This document shows, in pieces, positions 16,701 through 27,669 of a stretch of 64,000 nucleotides of DNA. Source of the stretch: Micromonospora coriariae (GTDB lineage: Bacteria; Actinomycetota; Actinomycetes; Mycobacteriales; Micromonosporaceae); assembly GCF_900091455.1 (NCBI RefSeq), contig NZ_LT607412.1, positions 3,162,001-3,226,000 on the forward strand, in the 5' to 3' direction. A model generated the notes under the pieces. The model did no database searches, was not told the origin of the DNA, and worked only from the letters and a program-made list of their open reading frames with translations. The number at the start of each line of letters is the position of its first letter. Position 1 is the first letter of the stretch. The position numbers and the translations under genes are program-made.

Positions 16701-17879
16701 ATGTCCGACCAGCCGCCCCCGGCCGTCCCACCCCCAGGTCAGCCCGACCCGTCCGGTCCGCATGCCGGTGGCGTCGACCCGTCCGGCCCGCACCCGAACC
16801 AGCCCGGTCCGCCTCCCGCTGGTGACCCGACCGCGCCGTCCCCCTGGGGCCCGCCGCCGGGCACCCCTCCCGGCTGGAACCCGAACGTGCCGCCCGGCTG
16901 GGGGCCGCCACCGGGCGCGCCGCCCCAGGGCTGGGTGTTCCCGCCCACCGGCGGCTACCCGGTCGGCGTCGGGCCGTACGGCGGTCAGCCCTGGTACCCG
17001 GGACCGCCGGCCGCCGGGTGGTATCCGCCGGGCCTTGACCCGGCGGACCGGCTGGTCACCCCACCCGGTGCAGGACTGAGCGCCTGGTTCGACAGGTGCC
17101 TGGGCGCGGTCCGGCGCGGCTGGAGGTTGCTGCTGCCCATCCTGCTGCTCACGCAGGTGCTGCCGGCGGCGGTGCTGTCGGTGCTCTCGCTCGGGCTGGA
17201 CCCGACCGCGAAGTGGGACACGACCGCCGTCGAGCAGTCGACCGCTCTACCGGACTCCTTCCTGACCGACCTGGCGACAGTGTTCCTGGTGCTCATCGGC
17301 GGCAGTCTGCTGATCGGGCTGGTGCAGGCCGTGGGCTGGGCGGCCGGCACCTGGGTGATCACCCGTCAGGCGGTCGGTGAGCCGGTCAGCCTGGGTGAGG
17401 CGCTGCGCTACGGCCTGCGCCGCGCGCTCGGGCTCTGGGGCTGGACGCTGCTGATCGGCGTGATCGTCGGCCTGGGCCTCTGCTTCTGCGTCCTCCCCGG
17501 CATCTACCTCGCCTTCGCGCTCAGCATGGCCGGGCCGGTCTATCTCTTCGAGCGGGAGAATCCCATCGGCCGGTCGTTCCGGATGTTCCACGACCGGTTG
17601 GGGCTGTTCCTGGGGCGGGTGGCGCTGGTGGCGGCGGCGGTGATCGTCGGCACTCTGGTCGCCAGCGTGCTGGAGGGGGTCGGCAGCGCCCCGTTCGGGG
17701 CCGACCCGCTCGCCACCCCGGGTTCGGCGGTCGGCGTGGTCCTGGTGATCGCCGTCGGCGCGGTGCTGGCCCTCCCCGCCCATCTCGCGCAACTGGTGGG
17801 GCTGCTGGTGACGTACGCCGAGCAGCGGGCCCATGAGAGGCCGGTGAACGCCGCCGGAATGGCCGCGGAACTCGGCTGA
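16701..17879 (+). CDS. Proline/glycine-rich membrane protein
   Basis: A 392-residue protein of unknown function. The first 115 residues are a low-complexity cytoplasmic region rich in Pro, Gly and Trp (repeated PPG, PSGPH, GWNP). About six hydrophobic segments follow from residue 135 on, one carrying [23 protein letters not shown], a pattern seen in glycerophosphoryl-diester-phosphodiesterase membrane-domain-like proteins. The ATG follows an excellent AGGAGGG. Located between cspA and groEL; the context does not reveal its role. Confidence 0.82.
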   Translation: MSDQPPPAVPPPGQPDPSGPHAGGVDPSGPHPNQPGPPPAGDPTAPSPWGPPPGTPPGWNPNVPPGWGPPPGAPPQGWVFPPTGGYPVGVGPYGGQPWYPGPPAAGWYPPGLDPADRLVTPPGAGLSAWFDRCLGAVRRGWRLLLPILLLTQVLPAAVLSVLSLGLDPTAKWDTTAVEQSTALPDSFLTDLATVFLVLIGGSLLIGLVQAVGWAAGTWVITRQAVGEPVSLGEALRYGLRRALGLWGWTLLIGVIVGLGLCFCVLPGIYLAFALSMAGPVYLFERENPIGRSFRMFHDRLGLFLGRVALVAAAVIVGTLVASVLEGVGSAPFGADPLATPGSAVGVVLVIAVGAVLALPAHLAQLVGLLVTYAEQRAHERPVNAAGMAAELG

Positions 17880-17893
17880 CCCAGGCGTTCGTG

Positions 17894-17920
17894 CTTGCAC
17901 TCGGCAGGGGAGAGTGCTAA
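17894..17920. promoter_or_regulatory. CIRCE element 1 (HrcA operator)
   Basis: CTTGCACTC, nine bases, GAGTGCTAA. The right arm is a perfect CIRCE half and the left differs at a few positions. It overlaps a TTGCAC that could serve as the -35 of the groEL promoter. HrcA binding to CIRCE is known to repress chaperonin genes until heat shock. Confidence 0.8.
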
Positions 17921-17928
17921 ACAAGTCA

Positions 17929-17955
17929 TTGGCACTCGCATACCGTGAGTGCCAA
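17929..17955. promoter_or_regulatory. CIRCE element 2 (HrcA operator)
   Basis: TTGGCACTC, nine bases, GAGTGCCAA: a perfectly symmetrical CIRCE variant starting 35 bp after the first. Two tandem sites lie about 200 bases before the groEL start codon, so both fall in the promoter or early leader. Confidence 0.85.
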
Positions 17956-18006
17956 TGGTCGGGACGGTGGGGCCACGGTCGCGCCGGTGTGGAGACGCCG
18001 GGGTGA

Positions 18007-19773
<1,767 letters not shown>

Positions 19774-19789
19774 GTCCAGTTCCGACACG

Positions 19790-19825
19790 GAACGGGGCGG
19801 GCCGCTGACGCGGTCCGCCCCGTTC
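19790..19825 (+). terminator. groEL terminator
   Basis: GAACGGGGCGG (19790-19800) pairs perfectly with CCGCCCCGTTC (19815-19825) with a 14-base loop that can itself pair. It starts 17 bases after the groEL stop and just before the end of the convergent small gene, so it may serve both. Confidence 0.8.
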
Positions 19826-19829
19826 GTCG

Positions 19830-20075
19830 TCAGGTGGGTAGCGGGCGCTGGTTGCGCCGCTTCTGCGCCCGGTCGTACGGCGGGCGCAGTTGGATCGGCG
19901 CGTCCACCATCTCCTGCGGCTCGTCGGCCACCGGCTCGCCGTTGGTGGTCATCTCGGCCAACTGCTCGGCGTCGCCGTAGTCGAGGCGGTCGAGCGGCAG
20001 TTGGCCGGGGAGTTCGCCGACCGGTTTCCAGGTGACCTGCGGGCCGTCCTCGGTCTGGTCGTCATCCGTGGTCAT
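19830..20075 (-). CDS. Small acidic hypothetical protein
   Basis: An 81-residue soluble protein with an acidic N-terminus (TTDDDQTEDGPQ), a middle part GELPGQLPLDRLDYGDAEQLAEM and a basic C-terminal tail (RAQKRRNQR). No membrane segment, signal or known motif is seen. The ATG follows GAGGAGG, and a small hairpin lies directly upstream of that site. It converges on groEL. Function unknown. Confidence 0.7.
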   Translation of the reverse strand: MTTDDDQTEDGPQVTWKPVGELPGQLPLDRLDYGDAEQLAEMTTNGEPVADEPQEMVDAPIQLRPPYDRAQKRRNQRPLPT

Positions 20076-20086
20076 GGCTGCCTCCT

Positions 20087-20102
20087 CTACCGAAAACGGT
20101 AG
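20087..20102 (-). promoter_or_regulatory. Hairpin abutting a ribosome-binding site
   Basis: CTACCG and CGGTAG form a 6-bp stem with a UUUU loop (on the transcript of the minus-strand gene), ending right before GAGGAGG. It may position or modulate ribosome access; a promoter hexamer (TACCGT) inside it is an alternative reading. Confidence 0.35.
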
Positions 20103-20161
20103 GGGGCGTCGATGCCCGACGCGGGCGAATGGCACTATCTGGGTCTATATCCTATTCGCCC

Positions 20162-21097
20162 TTATTTGGTGTTCAGTGTCCGGCGATACAAGAAAAAGAC
20201 CCGCTCGATTCGGGCGCCGGCGCTGCCGGAGTAGAACGGCACCGGCCCCACCCAGCCGATCTGCGCCCGGTCCAGCCCCGCTTCCCGCTGATCGCGCAGA
20301 CAGCGACGCAGCAGCACCCCGCCGATGCCCGAACCCTCGGCGGCCGGCGCGGTGCCCATCGGCCCGAACCAACTCGGCCGGGACGACCCGTAGGCGGCGA
20401 AGCCGAGCAACTCGCCCGCCCGCTCCGCCAGGTGGCAACCCGCGCCGTCGCGACCCACCGACCCGGCCAACTCGCCGTCCCACGCGCCACCGAAGGTGGA
20501 CCGGGCGAACGCCGTCAGCGCCGGAAGGTCCGCCGGGTCCGCCCGGCGTACCGTGATTCCCTGCCCGGCCAGCCGCCGCTGGGCCGCCTCGGTGGACCGC
20601 AACGCCGGCGACCCGTCGTACGACAGGTCGGCCGTCATGTTCCAGGCGGTCCGGTCCTGCTGGTAGCCGAGTGCCAGGGCGGCGCAGACGGCCGGCGTGT
20701 AGCGCACGTCGATGCCCGGCCAGGCGTAATACGGCGGGTTCCCGGCCAGCAGCACATCGGTCACCCCGTGCTCGGCGAGCACCCGTTCGGCCCGCTCGAT
20801 CAGCGCCCGCCCGACGCCCCGACGACGCTGGTCCGGGAGCACCGCGACCAGGTCCACGTGCCCGAGAGCCGGGTCGGCCGACGACACCGAACAGAGCAGC
20901 ACCCCGACCAGATCCGCGTCCCGGTACGCACCCAGCCCCACCACCGTCCGGTCGGCGGCGGCCCGGGGCCAGAGCGCGTCCACGATGGCGGCCGCCTCGA
21001 CGGCGTCCTCGGGCAGGTCGAGCGCCTGCTCGCAGAGCCGCACCGCGGCGGGGGCCAGGTCGGCGGTCAGCTCGGTGACGGTGATCTCGGCGTCCAT
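20162..21097 (-). CDS. Tandem GNAT acetyltransferase
   Basis: A 311-residue protein with two GNAT domains. The N-terminal domain carries HVDLVAVLPDQRRRGVGRALIERAERVL (residues about 79-106), a full acetyl-CoA loop. The C-terminal domain (from about residue 175) has GMGTAPAAEGSGIGGVLLRRCL in place and ends IERVFFLYRRTL. Glycines and an aromatic (YYAWPGIDVRY) between the domains are typical of this actinobacterial family. The ATG is preceded by TAGGGT ending eight bases upstream, suggesting a leaderless message. Substrate unknown. A palindromic repeat lies between it and the upstream protease gene. Confidence 0.85.
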   Translation of the reverse strand: MDAEITVTELTADLAPAAVRLCEQALDLPEDAVEAAAIVDALWPRAAADRTVVGLGAYRDADLVGVLLCSVSSADPALGHVDLVAVLPDQRRRGVGRALIERAERVLAEHGVTDVLLAGNPPYYAWPGIDVRYTPAVCAALALGYQQDRTAWNMTADLSYDGSPALRSTEAAQRRLAGQGITVRRADPADLPALTAFARSTFGGAWDGELAGSVGRDGAGCHLAERAGELLGFAAYGSSRPSWFGPMGTAPAAEGSGIGGVLLRRCLRDQREAGLDRAQIGWVGPVPFYSGSAGARIERVFFLYRRTLNTK

Positions 21098-21130
21098 GGT
21101 CGCCGACCCTAGATGCTCCCGCCCGTCGTG

Positions 21131-21181
21131 TTAATAAGGGGCCCCTCTACCACCGCAGGCGTTAACAAGGTGCCCTTCCTT
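21131..21181. repeat. Copy 1 of a three-copy palindromic repeat
   Basis: Reading the minus strand, the copy begins GGAAGGGCACCTT then GTTAACGCC, a short loop, and a partly complementary right arm ending in CCCCTTATTAA. It begins in the stop codon of the protease gene (minus strand), so it is placed as a terminator. The same core recurs at 41.7 and 62.5 kb. This copy has the most mismatches between arms. Confidence 0.65.
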
Positions 21182-23660
21182 ACCGCTGGGCGGCTTGGAC
21201 GGCGGCGTACGCGTCGACCTGGCCGGCCCCCGTGACGTTCGCCGGTCCGCCGCACGCGTCGGCCGGGTTGCTGGAACGGTAGGTCGGCACGGCCGGCGTC
21301 GCGGTGTCCCGCAGGATCTGCCGGGTCCGGGCCAGGTCGCCGACCAGCGCCGGGTTGGCCGACCACATCAGCGCGACCACCCCGGCCACCTGCGGGGTCG
21401 CCATCGAGGTGCCGTCCAGCTTGGCGTACCCGCCGCCCGGCATGGCCGACAGCACGCCCACGCCCGGCGCCAGCACGTCCGGCTTGGCCGGACCGCCCCG
21501 CACCGGCCCACGCGAGGAGAACTCGGCCACCCGCCTCTGTGCGTCCACGGCACCCACGGTCAGCACGTCCGGATACGGTGCCGGCGGGTCGTCGATCGAC
21601 GCGCACCACGGACCGGTGTTGCCGGCCGCGGCGACCACGAAGATTCCCGCGGCGTCCAACGCCGCGGTGGCCGGCCGCAGCACGTTCCGGTCGCAGCCCT
21701 CGATGGGCGGGCAGCCCCACGAGTTGGTCAGCACCTGCGGGGCGCGCTCCGGCCGGCCGTCGGTGAACGGATCGCCGCCGGCCGGGAAGGGCGCCAGCAT
21801 GAACTGGAGGCAGTCCAGGTAGTGCCCGGGACTGCCCAGGTTGCGGTCCAGGTTGACGCAGCCCACCCACTGCGCGTCCGGCGCCACCCCGATGCCACCC
21901 CGCCCGACCGCGCTGCCCACCGTGTGGGTGCCGTGCCCGCCCTGGTCGGTCGGGGTCCGGGTGCCGTCCCACGGGTCGTACCAGGAGTCGTCCCCGCCGC
22001 GGAACCCGGCCCGCAGCGCCGGGTGGGCGCCGTCCACACCCGAGTCCGAGCTGCCCACCACCATGCCCGCGCCGGTCACGCCGAGCTGCGACCAGACCCG
22101 GTCGGCACCGAGTTGGCGGATGTTCCACTCCGGGCCGGTCGGCGCGGCCGCGGTACCGCGATTTTGCCCGGCCGGGGCCGGCAGGGGCCGCAGTCGCTGG
22201 CTGACCAGCACCCGGGCCACCTCCGGACGGCGTGCGAGCCAGGCCCGCACCGCCGGACCGCCGTCCACCTCGACGGCGTTCACCAGGTAGTACGGCACCG
22301 GATCGAGCCGCAGCCGGCTCAGCTCCCGGCGCAGGTCGGCCTGGCTCCGGTCGGCGGTCGTCACGAGCCGCCGGTAGACCTCCGCCGCCCGGGCGTCCCG
22401 TCCGGCGCGGCCCGGTGCGCCCGCCGGCAGGCCGGTCAGGTCGGCCTGCTCGCGCAGCACCACGAGCAGCCGCTCGCCGTGCAGGCCGGGCTGACCGGGT
22501 CCGAGGTCGACCACGCCCACCGCGATCAGCAGCACCACCGCGGTGAGCGCGGCCACCCGCCGATTCGGGGTGCGGGCCGTGCGCCGGGCCAGCAGCACCG
22601 CGTACCCGATGGCGACCACGGCCGCGACGGCCAGGCCGGCACCGGCGGTGGCCGCGACCCAGAACGGCACGTCGCGGGTGCCGACCAGCAGCAGGGTGAT
22701 CTCTTCCGGGTCGGTGAAGGCCAGCGGGCCGAGCATGGCCAGGCCCACCAGCCAGCCGGTGGCGGCCCGGCCGGCGTGTACGGCGTCGGTCGCCCGGTCG
22801 GGCGTGTGCGCCGCGCCGTCGGCGGCCGGACGCCAGGCCGCGGCCCACAGGGCGGCCAGCGCGAAGCCCACCGGCGGCAGGGTCAGCAGCGCGGGGAGCT
22901 GTGCACCGGACTGGCCGGCGCCGGCGGCGAGCAGCAGCAGCGCCACCCCGGCCACCAGGCCACCGACCAGCACCAACCGGGCCGGCCGGGGCGGCTGGCC
23001 GACCGCGAACCGGGACCAGAAGGGAGCGTCCAGCAGCGTCGCGGCGAGCACCCCGAGCGCGGCGGCAGCCAGCACGGCGAGCGCGGTCTCCAGCAGCCCG
23101 CCGAGCGCGCCAAGCCAGGCCCAGGGCAGCAGCAGCGCGAGCCCGGCGGCGACCGCGAGCAGGGGAACCGGACGGGTCGCCGCGCGGGCCCCCGAGCCGG
23201 CCGGCCCGGCGGAAGCCGACCGGCGTGCCGACCAGCGCAGGACGACCGCGGTGAGCGCCGCCGTGCCGGCCAGGGCGGCCAGGTACGCCTCGTGGTGCAC
23301 CGGCGGTACGACCCGCGCCAGCGTGAGCACCCCGAGCGCGAGCGCCGCAGCCAGCCAGGCCCGCCCGGTGGCCCGGACCGCGGCCGACCGGGGCAGCAGG
23401 GCCAGCAGCAGCGCCGGCGTGCCCACCAGTACGACGGTGGCCAGGCCCAGCACCGGCCAGAGCCAGCCCACCCGGTCCCGTCCGAAGCCGAGCAGCACCT
23501 GGTCGGTGAGCCAGCCACCCGCCTGGGTGGCTACTGTCACCGCCACCGTCCAGCCGCCGGCGAGCACGGCCGCAACCACCGGCCACGGGTTGGACCGGCC
23601 CGGTGGCGACGGCTGGTGGGGTGGTGGTTGACCAGCGGGTGACGGAGAGCCGACCTGCAT
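21180..23660 (-). CDS. Polytopic membrane protein fused to a subtilisin-like (S8) protease
   Basis: An 826-residue protein. The first 395 residues contain about eleven hydrophobic segments. A region resembling a subtilase propeptide follows (YYLVNAVEVDGG...VRAWLARRPEVARV, about 465-500). The catalytic domain (about 520-826) has the full triad: Asp539 in GSSDSGVD, His576 in GGHGTHTV, Ser752 in DGTSMATP, with Asn in LTNSWGCP. The domain is closest in style to bacillopeptidase F. An even or odd count of helices decides its side; extracellular is expected. The ATG 23660 is preceded by TACTGT seven bases upstream. It is divergent from glpD. Confidence 0.86.
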   Translation of the reverse strand: MQVGSPSPAGQPPPHQPSPPGRSNPWPVVAAVLAGGWTVAVTVATQAGGWLTDQVLLGFGRDRVGWLWPVLGLATVVLVGTPALLLALLPRSAAVRATGRAWLAAALALGVLTLARVVPPVHHEAYLAALAGTAALTAVVLRWSARRSASAGPAGSGARAATRPVPLLAVAAGLALLLPWAWLGALGGLLETALAVLAAAALGVLAATLLDAPFWSRFAVGQPPRPARLVLVGGLVAGVALLLLAAGAGQSGAQLPALLTLPPVGFALAALWAAAWRPAADGAAHTPDRATDAVHAGRAATGWLVGLAMLGPLAFTDPEEITLLLVGTRDVPFWVAATAGAGLAVAAVVAIGYAVLLARRTARTPNRRVAALTAVVLLIAVGVVDLGPGQPGLHGERLLVVLREQADLTGLPAGAPGRAGRDARAAEVYRRLVTTADRSQADLRRELSRLRLDPVPYYLVNAVEVDGGPAVRAWLARRPEVARVLVSQRLRPLPAPAGQNRGTAAAPTGPEWNIRQLGADRVWSQLGVTGAGMVVGSSDSGVDGAHPALRAGFRGGDDSWYDPWDGTRTPTDQGGHGTHTVGSAVGRGGIGVAPDAQWVGCVNLDRNLGSPGHYLDCLQFMLAPFPAGGDPFTDGRPERAPQVLTNSWGCPPIEGCDRNVLRPATAALDAAGIFVVAAAGNTGPWCASIDDPPAPYPDVLTVGAVDAQRRVAEFSSRGPVRGGPAKPDVLAPGVGVLSAMPGGGYAKLDGTSMATPQVAGVVALMWSANPALVGDLARTRQILRDTATPAVPTYRSSNPADACGGPANVTGAGQVDAYAAVQAAQR

Positions 23661-23724
23661 GACTCGCACAGTACGGGGCGGGCGGCGCATGCCGACACGC
23701 TGGCGCGGCGGTTACGGTGGACAG

Positions 23725-25557
23725 GTGCGTGACCCCAACATCTCCCGCTCCGTCGCCGGGCAGCTCTCGCCGTTGCGCCGCGCCTCCGACCTGCGCCGAC
23801 TCCGCGCGGAGCGCTTCGACGTGCTGGTCATCGGGGGTGGGGTGACCGGTGCCGGCGCCGCCCTGGACGCGGCGTCCCGGGGTCTGAAGGTGGCCCTGGT
23901 CGAGGCGCGCGACCTCGCCGCGGGCACCTCCAGCCGGTCCAGCAAGCTCATCCACGGCGGCCTGCGCTACCTGGAGCAGTTGGAGTTCCACCTGGTCCAC
24001 GAGGCGCTCACCGAGCGGGGCCTGCTGGCCACCCGGCTCGCGCCGCACCTGGTCCGCCCGGTGCCGTTCCTGGTGCCGCTGCCGGCCGGTAACGGCCTGC
24101 GGGACCTGCCCGCCCGCATCTTCCGCCGTTCCTACTACGGCGCCGGCGTGGCCACCTACGACGCCTTCGCCGGAGTCTTCGGCGGCGGCCGGGGTATGCC
24201 GCTGCACCGGCACCTGACCCGGGAGGGGGCCCGGCGGATCTTCCCGAGCCTGCGGGCCGACGCGCTGGCCGGAGCGATCCGCTACTACGACGGGCAGGTC
24301 GACGACGCCCGGCTCGTGGTCACCCTGGCCCGCACCGCGGCCAGCCTCGGCGCCACGGTGGTGAGCAGCGCCCGCGCGGTCGGGCTGATCCGGCAGGCCC
24401 GTGAGGTGACCGGCGTCCGGGTCCGCGACCTGGAGGCGCCAGCCGGTTCCCCGGACGCCGAGTTCGAGGTGCAGGCCCGCACCGTCATCGCCGCCACCGG
24501 CGTGTGGAGCGACGACATGTCCCGGATGCTCAACGACGTGGGCCTGCGGCCCGGCATCCGGGTGCGCGCCTCCAAGGGCGTGCACCTGGTGGTGCCCCGC
24601 TCGGCGATCACTGGCGAGACCGGGCTCATCCTGCGTACGGCGAGTTCGGTGCTCTTCGTCATACCGTGGGGCGGGCACTGGATCATCGGCACCACGGACA
24701 CCGACTGGCGGCTGGACCGGTCCCACCCGGCGGCGTCGGCCCGCGACATCGACTACCTCCTGGAGCAGGTCAACGCCGTGCTGGACCGGCCTCTGACCAC
24801 TGCCGACATCGAGGGCGTCTACGCCGGGCTGCGGCCGCTGCTGGCCGGTGAGGCCGACTCCACCTCGAAGCTCTCCCGCGAGCACGCGGTCTTCGAGCCG
24901 ATGCTCGGGCTGCTGCTCGTCGCCGGTGGCAAGTACACGACGTACCGGGTCATGGCCTCCGACGTGGTGGACCGGGCCGCCCGCCGGCTGGGCGGCACCC
25001 GCCCGTCGCGCACCGCCGACCTGCCGCTGCTCGGCGCGGACGGTTACCCCGCCATGTGGCGGGACCGGGCCGACCTGGCCCGGCGGCACGGCGTGCCGGT
25101 GGGTGTGGTGGAGCACCTGCTGGAGCGGTACGGCACTCTCACCCTGGATCTGCTCGCGCTGATCGACGCCGACCCGCTGCTCGCCTCCCCGCTGGCCGGC
25201 GCACCGGAGTACCTGGCCGCGGAGGTCGCCTACGCGGCGCGGGCCGAGGGTGCGCTGCACCTGGAGGACGTGCTGACCCGGCGGACGCGGATCTCCTTCG
25301 AGACCAGCCACCGGGGGCTGGAGTCGGCGGAGCACACCGCCGAGCTGATGGGCGCGGTGCTCGGGTGGGACGCGGCCACCCGGTCCCGCGAGGTCGAGCA
25401 CTACCGCGCCCGGGTGGAGGCGGAACGGCAGTCTCAGCTGATGCCGGACGACGCCGCGGCGGACGCGGTCCGGCTGGGCGCCCCGGATGTACGGGGTTTC
25501 GCGGCTGACCGGGGTGGCGACGACGATCAGGCCGAGTTGCGCCCGTCCGCTCGGTGA
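23725..25557 (+). CDS. glpD: Aerobic glycerol-3-phosphate dehydrogenase
   Basis: A 610-residue FAD enzyme oxidising glycerol 3-phosphate to dihydroxyacetone phosphate and passing electrons to quinones at the membrane. The FAD motif is VIGGGVTGAGAALDAASRG (about 35-53), followed by the family signature SSRSSKLIHGGLRYLEQLEF. IPWGGHWIIGTTDTDW and the C-terminal DUF-type helical domain complete the usual length. The GTG at 23725 is chosen because TACGGT ends six bases upstream (leaderless). No glpK or glpF is adjacent. Confidence 0.94.
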   Translation: MRDPNISRSVAGQLSPLRRASDLRRLRAERFDVLVIGGGVTGAGAALDAASRGLKVALVEARDLAAGTSSRSSKLIHGGLRYLEQLEFHLVHEALTERGLLATRLAPHLVRPVPFLVPLPAGNGLRDLPARIFRRSYYGAGVATYDAFAGVFGGGRGMPLHRHLTREGARRIFPSLRADALAGAIRYYDGQVDDARLVVTLARTAASLGATVVSSARAVGLIRQAREVTGVRVRDLEAPAGSPDAEFEVQARTVIAATGVWSDDMSRMLNDVGLRPGIRVRASKGVHLVVPRSAITGETGLILRTASSVLFVIPWGGHWIIGTTDTDWRLDRSHPAASARDIDYLLEQVNAVLDRPLTTADIEGVYAGLRPLLAGEADSTSKLSREHAVFEPMLGLLLVAGGKYTTYRVMASDVVDRAARRLGGTRPSRTADLPLLGADGYPAMWRDRADLARRHGVPVGVVEHLLERYGTLTLDLLALIDADPLLASPLAGAPEYLAAEVAYAARAEGALHLEDVLTRRTRISFETSHRGLESAEHTAELMGAVLGWDAATRSREVEHYRARVEAERQSQLMPDDAAADAVRLGAPDVRGFAADRGGDDDQAELRPSAR

Positions 25558-25645
25558 CGAAAAATAACGTTACCGAAGGGTAACCATCGATACCGGCCCG
25601 GATGGTGGTTTCGGCTGCTATCTAGGGTGGGGTAGGTTTCCGCGC

Positions 25646-26182
25646 GTGCTTTCACGCGCGCGCTCCCGTCTGCTCATTCCGCTTCTCGCCACGGCGCTCG
25701 CCGGCGCCCTCACCGGGTGCTCGCTGCTCGACCGGGACACCGGGAGCCGACCGGCGGCGCAACCGCCGGTCGGCGCGGCAGCCGGCGGGCCGGTGCCGGA
25801 GATCCCGACGACAGTCGACATGGGTCAGGTCAGCCTCCTGCAGCGGCTCGGCGCGGACGGCCCGATACGCACGCTGAGCGTCGAGCGGGACGGCACCTGG
25901 CAGTGCCTCGACTGCGCCGGTGACGGCGTCACCTCCCGGGGCAGGCTCGCCCCGGAGCAGACCGAACGGCTCCAGGTGCTGCTGGCCGACCCGAAGCTGG
26001 CGAACGAGACCGATCAGGTCCGGAAGTACCGGGTCACCTGCATCGACGCGCTGACCTCCAGCCTGCTCACCTCCGCCGGGCTGATCACCTCGCAGGACTG
26101 CCCGGGCGAGGAGCGCCCGCCGGTCGCCGGGGAGATCCTGCTGCTGCTCACCCAGGCGACCCCGGCCGAGGTCAAGGGCTGA
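25646..26182 (+). CDS. Putative lipoprotein
   Basis: A 178-residue exported protein with a signal sequence and lipobox LTGC (Cys25). The mature domain is about 120 residues with two cysteine pairs (CLDC and, later, TCIDAL with QDCPG), and RTLSVERDGTWQCLDCAGDG resembles small actinobacterial lipoproteins with a beta-sandwich. The GTG 25646 follows TAGGTT with a 7-base gap, so the transcript is probably leaderless. The gap after glpD contains a short hairpin (GTTACC/GGTAAC, 25569-25584). Function unknown. Confidence 0.78.
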   Translation: MLSRARSRLLIPLLATALAGALTGCSLLDRDTGSRPAAQPPVGAAAGGPVPEIPTTVDMGQVSLLQRLGADGPIRTLSVERDGTWQCLDCAGDGVTSRGRLAPEQTERLQVLLADPKLANETDQVRKYRVTCIDALTSSLLTSAGLITSQDCPGEERPPVAGEILLLLTQATPAEVKG

Positions 26183-26200
26183 CCCGCGCCGCCGGCCCGG

Positions 26201-27601
26201 TCAGAGCACCTTGCCGGGGTTGAGGAGGCCGGCCGGGTCCAGCGCCGACTTGATCGCGTGGTGCACCCGGACCCCGACCGGGCCGATCTCCTGCGCCAGC
26301 CAGTCCCGCTTGAGCAGCCCCACCCCGTGCTCGCCGGTGCAGGTGCCACCCAGGGCCAGGCCGAGCCGCATGATCTCGTCGAACGCCCGCCGGCCCCGCT
26401 CCACGCTCGCCGGGTCCGCGCGGTCGACCACGATGTTCGGGTGCATGTTGCCGTCCCCGGCGTGCCCCACCACGCCGATCGGCACCTCGCACTCCGCCGC
26501 GATCCGGGCCACCCCGTCCAGCAGCGCGGCGAGCGAACCGCGCGGCACCGCCACGTCGTCGATCACCAGACCGCCGTTGCCACCCGGGTACGCGTCGGCG
26601 GCGAACTTCTCCATCGCCGGGTGGGCGAGTCGCCGGGCCTGCAGCAGCGCCGCCGCCTCCACCGCGTCGGTGGCCGCGTAGACCTCGTCGGCCCCGGCCG
26701 CCTCGCACACCTCGGCCAGGCCGGCCAGGTCGTCGGCGGCCCGGCTGCCGGTGTCCGTGGCTGCCAGCAGCAGGGCCTGCGCGTCCGTCCGCAGCCCCAT
26801 CGGCTGGTACGCCTCGATGGCCCGCAGGTGGGTCTGGTCGAGCAGTTCCAGCAGGCTCGGAGTGAGCCCTCGGGCGGCGATCGCGGCCACCGCCGCGCCG
26901 GCCGCCGCGGTGGACGGGAAGACCGCCACCAGGGTCAGCGAGTCGGCCGGTGCGGGCCGCAGCGCCACGGTCACCTCGGTGATCACCCCGAGGGTGCCCT
27001 CCGAGCCGACGAAGAGCCGGGTCAGGTCGTAGCCGGCCACTCCCTTGGCGGTACGCCGGCCGGTGCGCAGCACCTCGCCGGAGGCGAGCACCACCTCCAG
27101 GCCGAGCACGTACTCGGTGGTCACGCCGTACTTGACGCAGCACATGCCGCCGGCGTTGGTGGCCACGTTGCCGCCGATGGTGGACGACTCCCAGGAACCG
27201 GGGTCGGGCGGGTACCAGAGCCCCTGCTTGCCGACCGCCGCGGCCAGCGTCGCGTTGACCACCCCGGGCTGGACCACGGCGATCCGGCTCACCGGGTCGA
27301 TCTCCCGGATCTCGTCCATCGCGACGGTGCTCAGCACCACCGCGCCGTCCACCGCGTTCGCCGCGCCGGCCAGCCCGGTCCGCGCGCCCTGCGGCACCAC
27401 CGGTACGCCGTGCCGCGCCGCCGCCCGGATCACCGCGACCACCTGCTCGGTGTCGCGGGGGCGGGTCACCACGAGCGGGGTGCCGGCCGCGCAGAGGTCG
27501 GCCTCGTCCCGCTCGTGCATGCGCAGCAGGTCCGGGTCGGTGAGCACGGCGTTCTCGCCCAGCGCGGCGCGCAGCTCGTCGAGGAGTGGAGTGGGGGCCA
27601 T
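26201..27601 (-). CDS. FAD-linked oxidase (glycolate oxidase GlcD / D-lactate dehydrogenase type)
   Basis: A 466-residue flavoprotein of the vanillyl-alcohol-oxidase superfamily. The FAD-binding half includes VPQGARTGLAGAANAVDGAVVLS and STIGGNVATNAGGMCCVKYG (about 60-165). The C-terminal cap ends with GTCTGEHGVGLLKRDWL, the histidine-bearing motif of GlcD and D-lactate dehydrogenases, and GHAGDGNMHPNI. It oxidises a 2-hydroxy acid; glycolate and D-lactate cannot be separated from sequence. No glcE or glcF partner is adjacent. The ATG has TAGCCT ending seven bases upstream (leaderless). Confidence 0.9.
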   Translation of the reverse strand: MAPTPLLDELRAALGENAVLTDPDLLRMHERDEADLCAAGTPLVVTRPRDTEQVVAVIRAAARHGVPVVPQGARTGLAGAANAVDGAVVLSTVAMDEIREIDPVSRIAVVQPGVVNATLAAAVGKQGLWYPPDPGSWESSTIGGNVATNAGGMCCVKYGVTTEYVLGLEVVLASGEVLRTGRRTAKGVAGYDLTRLFVGSEGTLGVITEVTVALRPAPADSLTLVAVFPSTAAAGAAVAAIAARGLTPSLLELLDQTHLRAIEAYQPMGLRTDAQALLLAATDTGSRAADDLAGLAEVCEAAGADEVYAATDAVEAAALLQARRLAHPAMEKFAADAYPGGNGGLVIDDVAVPRGSLAALLDGVARIAAECEVPIGVVGHAGDGNMHPNIVVDRADPASVERGRRAFDEIMRLGLALGGTCTGEHGVGLLKRDWLAQEIGPVGVRVHHAIKSALDPAGLLNPGKVL

Positions 27602-27669
27602 GCAGCTGAGGCTAGGTCGCCCGCCGCCGATCATCAACATGATCGACTGCGCGGGCTAGCTTGGGCACC

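Noticed and set aside
21109..25401. 1430-codon minus-strand frame across the protease and glpD
   Set aside because: It crosses two well-supported genes in a different frame and has no domains.
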